Below are positions 49,801 through 55,800 of a DNA stretch of 64,000 nucleotides, piece after piece. Source of the stretch: Lunularia cruciata (taxonomy: Eukaryota > Streptophyta > Marchantiopsida > Lunulariales > Lunulariaceae). The translations under genes and the position numbers were made by a program. The notes beneath the pieces are model-generated. The model made no database searches and was not told the origin of the DNA. It saw only the letters and a program-made list of their open reading frames with translations. The stretch's first letter is position 1. Every line of letters starts with the position of its first letter. The stretch spans positions 49,008,593-49,072,592 of the forward strand of contig OX419759.1 in assembly GCA_948567375.1 (NCBI GenBank). The letters run 5' to 3'.

Positions 49801-52800
49801 CAGCTTCACTTCCGATACATCTACCAGTACAGTATCTTCTTCCACAGTTTTGAGACATATATGGAGCACTGGAAGATTGGCCTTTTGTTCCACTCACTTT
49901 GCTGTTCGCATTCTCTCGAGCTCAATACGCCACTCACGTTGCCGTGCTAGTTCTTCTCTATATTGCCTTACTGTGTGCTTCTCGGCTGCATATGTTTCGA
50001 AGTTCCAATTCTCTCCAAAAGCATGTAAGGCACGGTGTTGTTCAAATATCTAGCAGCAACCACATGCAATGACTAAAACTTTAGATACCTTCATGTGGTA
50101 CCCGTTTCTGCAACAAACCTGTGATATGAGAAGAAAGATGTTTTCACTTTGTTCATTGTTCCGGCATATGCCTCCTCAAGTTAGCAATCTAATAATCAGT
50201 ATAGTATGAGAACCTTTGTTCCTGCTCTTTTAAGTAGATGGTCTATTCTCAGTCATTCTGACTTCTGATGTATCAGACATCCTAGCACTCAGCTTTCCTA
50301 GTCTCACCAGAGTAGACACTCCTAATTGCACACAGCATGACTCAACTCTCTCGTAGCCTTCAAAGATAATATGTCCCCTCCACTCCCGCAGCACAAATAA
50401 CTTCCAATACAGAGATATAACAAAACACTCCTGAGATGATGTTAGGCAGCTCAGGACTTCATGAAATCCAAAGGGGAAGTGTTAGAAATCAATCCAGTAG
50501 CAGAACTCCTGACTGGGATTATACAGATAGAAGGGTGTATTGAAAGGTGTGCTACCATACTGCTCATGTAACACATGCAACTCACGGAAAGCATGTGAAC
50601 AGTAGACATGAACAGTAACTCGCACATGAACAGTAACACATGTGATCAATAACTAACATGTCTCATTCTAACAAAGAAGGCCCTAAACTAGAGATTACGT
50701 AATTTAACACTCTCACTTAATGAGAGTTTAGGACTATTCCCATTTCTACTACACATTTCATGCATTTATCTTTAGGTAGTGCTTTTGTAAACACATCTGC
50801 TGTCATCTCTCGTGGGAAAGTAAACTAACTTCACAACATTCTCCTTTTCTTTCTCCTCTACAAATCTTCTTCTAATCTCAATGTGCTTAGTCCTTGGGTG
50901 ATGTACAGGATTTTTGCTGAGTGCTATACTTCCTGTATTGTCACAGTACAATGTAGTAGGACTTTCCTGCTCAAAGAAGTCTCCTGTTCCAGATGACTTC
51001 TTCAGTAGCATTTGAGGCAGCCATAAATTCTGCCTCAGTAGTAGACAGAGCAACAGATGTTTGCTGTTTACTACACCAACTGATTGCTCCACCACTAAGC
51101 ATAACTACATATCCACTAGTTGATCTGCTGTTATCTATGTCATCTCCCCAACTAGCATCTGTATATGCTTCAAGAGTAGGAGCAAGTATGTTCCCTTGCT
51201 TTCTCTACTCCAAGAATGCATCTGGAGTACCCTTTAAGTACCTAAATACTCTCTTTATACCTTTCCAATGTGCTTGTGCAGGGTTGCTATTATATCTAGC
51301 TAGTGCTCCCACTGCATAGCATATATCTGGTCTTGTACAGACCATGATAAACATTAGAGGACCAAGAGCACTCTGATACAACACTTTGTCACAGAGATTC
51401 ATCTCCCCATCTATGATTTTTTACCCCAGATCAGAGGTGTAGAGACAGGATTCGCCTCTGTCATCTGATACTTAGCTAGTATGGATCTCACATACTGTGG
51501 TTGACTGATTTGGATCCATCCTGCTTCTCTGTCTCTGCTCACTTTGATTCCCAAAACGAGTTTTACAAGACCAAGGATACTCATCTCAAAAGCAGGGCAC
51601 AAGAAATCTATCACTCCTTTGATAGATTCAGTGTTCCCCAACAGTAATAGATCATCTACATATACAGCTATGTATACATCATCTCTAGTATACACACTCA
51701 TGTCAGAATCTGCTCGTTTGAAATCCTGCTCTCTCAAGTATGAGTCTAGTTTCTCATACCAGGCTCTAGGAGCTTGCTTAAGACCTATAAAGCCTTCTTA
51801 AGCAAGCATACTTTTCATTTGTGTGCCTTCCCTTCTGCACACCCAATGCATAATTCGAGTTTTCCTTTGGGATCTAGTTTCAACCCCTCCACTACCTTCT
51901 CTAGTGCATATAAGTTTTGCTCTGACTGGTGCCCTAACCTCAAATGCCAGAGATGGATATCATTTCTGTTTTCTGCTACCAACGCAGAAGCAAAACAATC
52001 AACTTCCATCAACTTGAACAGTTTCCCTTTGGCAGTACCATACCCAAGGACCAGCTCTCCTTTCTTCAAAGTACATTGATTTCAGTTGCTTTCAAACAGA
52101 ACATCCACTCCATGCTCCATGAGGCTATGTACTGATATCAAGTTCTTGGTGTAATCTGGAACATACAGTACATTTTCCAGATAGCCCTTTCCAGAACATC
52201 CCATGAAGGCAATAGGAACTTTACCAGTTCCTAACACTGGATTCAGAATCCCAGGTCCACAATGAACACTCTTGGGAGTCTTCAGAGGTTGAAGAGTTGA
52301 GAACAGCTCCTTCTGATAACAAGTATCAGAGGTGGCTCCTGAGTCCAAGAACCATCCAAAACTGTTTGAGGACAACTGAGATTCTGCCCACATTCCGCAA
52401 TCTGGCTCTTCTACTGAGTACCCCTCCTCATCGCTGACTACCTCATGGCACTCCTCTGAGTTGTAAGCTGAACTCTCAGATTTTTTACCTTTTACTGGTT
52501 GAGGTCTCTTGCCTACCTTCTTCAGCTCTCGTTCTCTCCTTTCTCCTCTCTTGGGACATAAAGGTGCAATACGACCTTTCTCATGACAGAAATAACAAGT
52601 GCTGTCATCAACACTACTAACTCCTTTACCAGATTTACTCACTCTGGCTTGCTCTGGTTTGCTCACTCTTCCATCTGGCACTCTTCTTGAACGAGAAGAA
52701 GCACTGAACAGAGCAGCATCTCCCTGCTCATTTAACTTCAGCCCTTTGTCCTCTCTGTGTCTGCTAAACACCAGCAATTTGTGTATCACATAATCCCATG

Positions 52801-55800
52801 TGGCAGTTTCAACGAGTAAAACTTGCAGAGCTACTAGGACAGAGTCATAGCTTGCAGGAAGACTATCTAAGAGATGATTGATCTCGTACTTCTCTGTAAG
52901 TACAACCCCATCCTCCTTGATGCTCTTGAGGAGTTTCTGCAGTTTTGACAGATAATAGGTGAAATCTTCACCATCCTGCAATCTCAAGTTCTTTACTGCA
53001 GACCATACTCCATAGGAGCTCTCCAGCTTCTCAACAGTGTAGTAACTCTTGATTTTTTCCCCAATCTCCCAACTCCAAGCATAAGTATCTACTAGGTCTC
53101 TAACTGGCTCTTCCATAGCCCTTAGCAGAAACCTCCTAGTAGTAGCATGCTTGACTCTCTCTTCCTTGTTGATCTCTAGCTCATCTATATCATGAGCTTC
53201 TAATGCAAACTCTAGACAGTCATAACTGTCTAAGATAGACTTCACATCCAAAGCCCAAGCTTTGTAGTTAGTCTTTCCCAATTTCTCTATCTCTCTGAGT
53301 TCTCCTATCAACCCCAGTGGTGATTGTGGGCCCATAACCAGATGAGAACCTTTGTTCTTGCTCTTTGAAGTAGATGGTCTATCCTCAGTCATTCTAACTT
53401 CTGATGTATCAAACATTCTAGCACTCAGTTTTCCTAGTCTCACCAGAGTAGACACTCCTGATTGCACACAACAAAACTCAACTCACTCTCTCTTAGCTTT
53501 CAAAGATAGTACACCCACTTCATTCACGCAGCACAAATAACCTCCAATACAGAAATATCACAGAACACTCCTGAGATGATGTTAGGCAGCTCAAGGCTTC
53601 ATGAAATGCAGAGGGGAAGTGTTAAAAATCAATCCAGTAGAAGAACTCCTGACTGGGATTATATAGATAGAAGGGTGTACTGAAAGGTGTGCTACCATAC
53701 TGCTCATGTAACACATGCACCTCATGGAAAGCATGTGAACAATAGGCATGAAGAGTCGCACATGAACAGTAACTAACTTGTCTCATTCTAACAAAGAAGT
53801 CCCTAAACTAGAGATTATCTAATTTAACACATCCTAAAGCCTACTAAATTTCTTATGTGGCTTGGTTCAAAAGTGTGGGTCCAGGAGTTGATCATGAATT
53901 CGCATCTACTATAAAGATTTTGCATAGTGGAGGTTGAGATGAACTCTGGATTACATGGCGTTTACTCTGCACTTACTTGAGAATATTTATGTGCTTCCTC
54001 GAAGTCCGATGTAATGACGAGATCAATAGCTTCTCTCAACTGCGCAAAGAAGGGAGTCATCTTTATGATGGTAGTTGGGTTCATTCCAACAGACTTGACT
54101 TCAAAGAACGGTAAGAATACTCTCATGTGCAGAATGCGAGGAGCTGATTGAACAACTTGAACTACACCATCCATCGCGTTGTTTACAACCTGTCATTGAC
54201 CAGAACAAATGTCAGATGTGTAAATAAAACAAAAACAGAAATTGACCTCTTCCCGAACCATTTTTATGTCACGCTATTCAAGTCAACCAAACCATACTCG
54301 AACAAAGACTATTAGAAGGCAGGGTATATATATGAGTAGTAGGAGCAGAAACCGTTAGGAGAATGGGGGATCGAAACCCCCTTAGGACAGAGCCGATCCA
54401 AACGGAAGACATGCAAGTCTAAGTAACCAGGAATTGACAACAACACACGTTCCAAATCGATACAAATCAGAAGCGAAGATTCATACAAATCGATACAAAT
54501 CAGAAGCGAAGATTCATACGCTCTATAGTATAGCATTCATTAACTAGAGTAGTACGCAGCACCTAATGATGGAAGCGAGTCTTTGCGAGAAAAGCTATGC
54601 GAAAGAGCAAAGTATACATTCCAAAGGAAAGGGAAACCATAGAGCAAAAAGGAAAAAATATGTGTTAGTGAGTGGTAGATGGGTAGCAGCGTGACAAGAC
54701 TGGATATGAGGAGATGAGAGCAGAAGCCGTTTGAGGAACGGGAGATATGAGGAGGTGTGACAAGGACTTGATAGTGTACACACAACATGCTCTATGTGTG
54801 CATGAGCACAATGTAAGATGTAGTTGATAAATTACATTAGGTGCATTCAAGAATGTCTTTCGAGTCAAGGCAAAGTACATGCAGAATTGCTGCCTCAGCT
54901 GGAGTAAATGTTATGGCAGTTTCTCCAAATGACACAGTTGTAAGGAACACGCCTTTTGGTGACTTGTCTGTGCTAGATCGGCAGTAATCCAGCACGGAAA
55001 GTAGTTCCATAGCAGCTGTTATTGCCCGATGAGCCAGTCCTTCGACAAACATGTAGTCGGCAAGCCTGATAAAGTTCCCTAGCATCTTCTCTTCTGCAAC
55101 TACTCGTCGGTATGTTTTTGCTCTTTCAATCTTTTCTTGTTTGATGCTCCACATGCTTTGCACCTTGCTTCCTCTGGTTTGATGTAAGTTGACCCCTATA
55201 GTATCGTCCAGCTCGGCTTCATCTCTTACACTTTCCTGTGCCATAGATGATAACATGGAATTCTTCAGACCATATAACAAAGAATGTACCTACACTTGGC
55301 TTTCATACAAGAGACTAACCTGAATTTGAAGGCAGTATTAAGGGTTTGTATCTTACTTTCAACATGATGAGTCAGAAACAGAGGTCCATATACTCGTGAC
55401 GATCATAACTAGTTCGTTTTCCCTTTATTTCGTTAGTTCTTGAAGCCTTAAAGAAGTGAACTAACGTGCAGCATTCTGAAGAATCCACTCTCCTGACTGC
55501 GGGCTGTGGCATGTATTTTGAAAGACCTTTTGAATGGTTAATTACAGGCTTTGTATGTATCCCATGAGGAAAAGAAGCATTTAACAGCAAATTATATGTA
55601 AAGGGAACTAGATCTTGTCTTTGGCATTAGTTAGTTCACAGAACAACTTGTAAGTAATGATTATACCAAATCGATAATCTTTTAGAGGCTGGAAAATGCT
55701 ATGAAAATATTAGATGCCAGAACTTTGAGGTCCATACTTAGATAAGCACGCTTATTCAGCCGAGAATGAGAAACTGGTCCAAGATAGGCAAGCAGAAAAA

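Larger units (their letters stand above)
50204..53829 (-). mobile_element. Element E: internally deleted copia with hybrid LTRs
   Basis: About 3.6 kb between dynein exons 4 and 5. The 5' LTR is about 53340-53829 and the 3' LTR about 50204-50709. Gag and protease run 52082-53416, a pre-integrase zinc region 51815-52069, then an abrupt jump to mid-RT at about 51810. Flanks CATCC (right) and the left flank do not match, so no TSD was found. Confidence 0.87.

Noticed and set aside
54360..54384. A tRNA gene on the minus strand
   Set aside because: Only a T-arm-like stem-loop is present; I could not pair an acceptor stem, D arm or anticodon arm around it.
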